Of a stretch of DNA of 56,803 bases, positions 56,681 to 56,803 are shown piece by piece. Both the position numbers and the translations under genes were made by a program. Source of the DNA: Psychromonas sp. SA13A (lineage in GTDB: Bacteria > Pseudomonadota > Gammaproteobacteria > Enterobacterales > Psychromonadaceae). The DNA lies in contig NZ_WTKU01000023.1 in the NCBI RefSeq assembly GCF_011378715.1, forward strand, positions 1-56,803, written 5' to 3'. Within the stretch, counting starts at the first letter, position 1. The number at the start of each line of letters is the position of its first letter. The notes under the pieces are model-generated. The model saw only the letters and a program-made list of their open reading frames with translations. It made no database searches and had not been told where the DNA came from.

Positions 56681-56803
56681 GATTAACCACGAAGGCACGA
56701 AGAGTTAAGAAGGATAAATCAAACCATGAAACCTATAACTTGTTAATAAGTAAAAATTTAACTTTTACGTAGATCCGCACTTTTAAATCCCTTTTTGAAG
56801 CCT
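56681..56803 (+). repeat. array unit 7, cut by the window end
   Basis: From 56694 to the last base it is identical to the matching part of unit 3 (from 55985), pointing to a recent duplication within the array. Confidence 0.88.

Larger units (their letters stand above)
55629..56803 (+). repeat. tandem array of CCACGAAG long palindromic repeats, seven units, continuing past the window
   Basis: Units of about 149-169 bp begin (G)ATTAACCACGAAGGCACG and end GCTTCGTGGTTAATTGC, and are separated by an almost constant 16-base spacer TTTAAAATCAAAAGCT, giving a period of about 158-185 bp. The outer arms GCAATTAACCACGAAG and CTTCGTGGTTAATTGC are perfect inverted repeats of 16 bases, and CACGAAGA / TCTTCGTG form a second, inner pair, so each unit can fold into a hairpin. 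No ORF of note crosses the array. It matches no IS and no CRISPR. Confidence 0.92.

Noticed and set aside
55629..56803. CRISPR array
   Set aside because: Units are 150-170 bp and palindromic, and the intervening 16 bases are nearly identical rather than unique. No cas gene is present.

Overview
This window looks like ordinary chromosomal backbone from a marine, low-G+C gammaproteobacterium, most like Psychromonas and its relatives. That assignment is inferred from the AT-rich sequence, the protein sequences and the gene order (trpEGD-CF-BA; hda-yfgD; ycgL/ycgN beside minCDE; yceD-rpmF-plsX-fab-pabC-mltG-tmk-holB-tatD; pheST-ihfA). No rRNA or tRNA gene, CRISPR array, prophage or defence island is visible. 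Left end (1-1429): a complete IS3-family, IS150-group element with both inverted repeats, two overlapping frames and an intact slippery heptamer. 1480-9130: yciB and the trp operon on the minus strand, headed by a leader peptide with tandem Trp codons and a terminator/antiterminator pair, a classical attenuator too short for routine ORF calling. 9149-12773: rnm (trpH), yciO, rluB and galU on the plus strand, the first three being the usual neighbours of trp. 12800-13135: two degenerate copies of a dispersed palindromic repeat. 13183-15319: murQ facing away from an lrgAB-like pair. 15846-21532: a complete oppABCDF oligopeptide importer operon with hairpins after oppA and oppC and a shared terminator. 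21591-28840: purMN, a DUF2066 protein, hda, a small secreted EF-hand protein, DUF2069, an ArsC-like protein, ycgN, a lytic transglycosylase and ycgL. 28967-30850: minCDE. 31001-35121: a secreted cyclophilin, a YajG-like lipoprotein, a long noncoding stretch with paired DnaA boxes, and uvrB. 35443-38294: a membrane diguanylate cyclase, a glutaredoxin and two unrecognised genes. 38414-49878: the yceF / yceD-rpmF-plsX-fabHDG-acpP-fabF-pabC-mltG-tmk-holB-tatD cluster. 50048-55475: an FAH-family enzyme, pheST, ihfA and a CobB sirtuin. 55629 to the window end: a tandem array of seven units of the same repeat seen near 13 kb, running out of the window. How the genes work together: trp genes carry chorismate to tryptophan under attenuation. 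The yceD-to-tatD run joins ribosomal protein L32, fatty-acid initiation and elongation, folate precursor synthesis, peptidoglycan chain release and DNA replication, a growth-linked cluster. MurQ, Opp, LrgAB, MltG and the MltB-type enzyme all touch murein turnover. I found no convincing new multigene system. The least explained structures are the long-repeat array, a degenerate 15-bp tandem repeat between tatD and the FAH gene, the repeat-bearing EF-hand protein, a FadR-like palindrome before acpP, and the noncoding block before uvrB.
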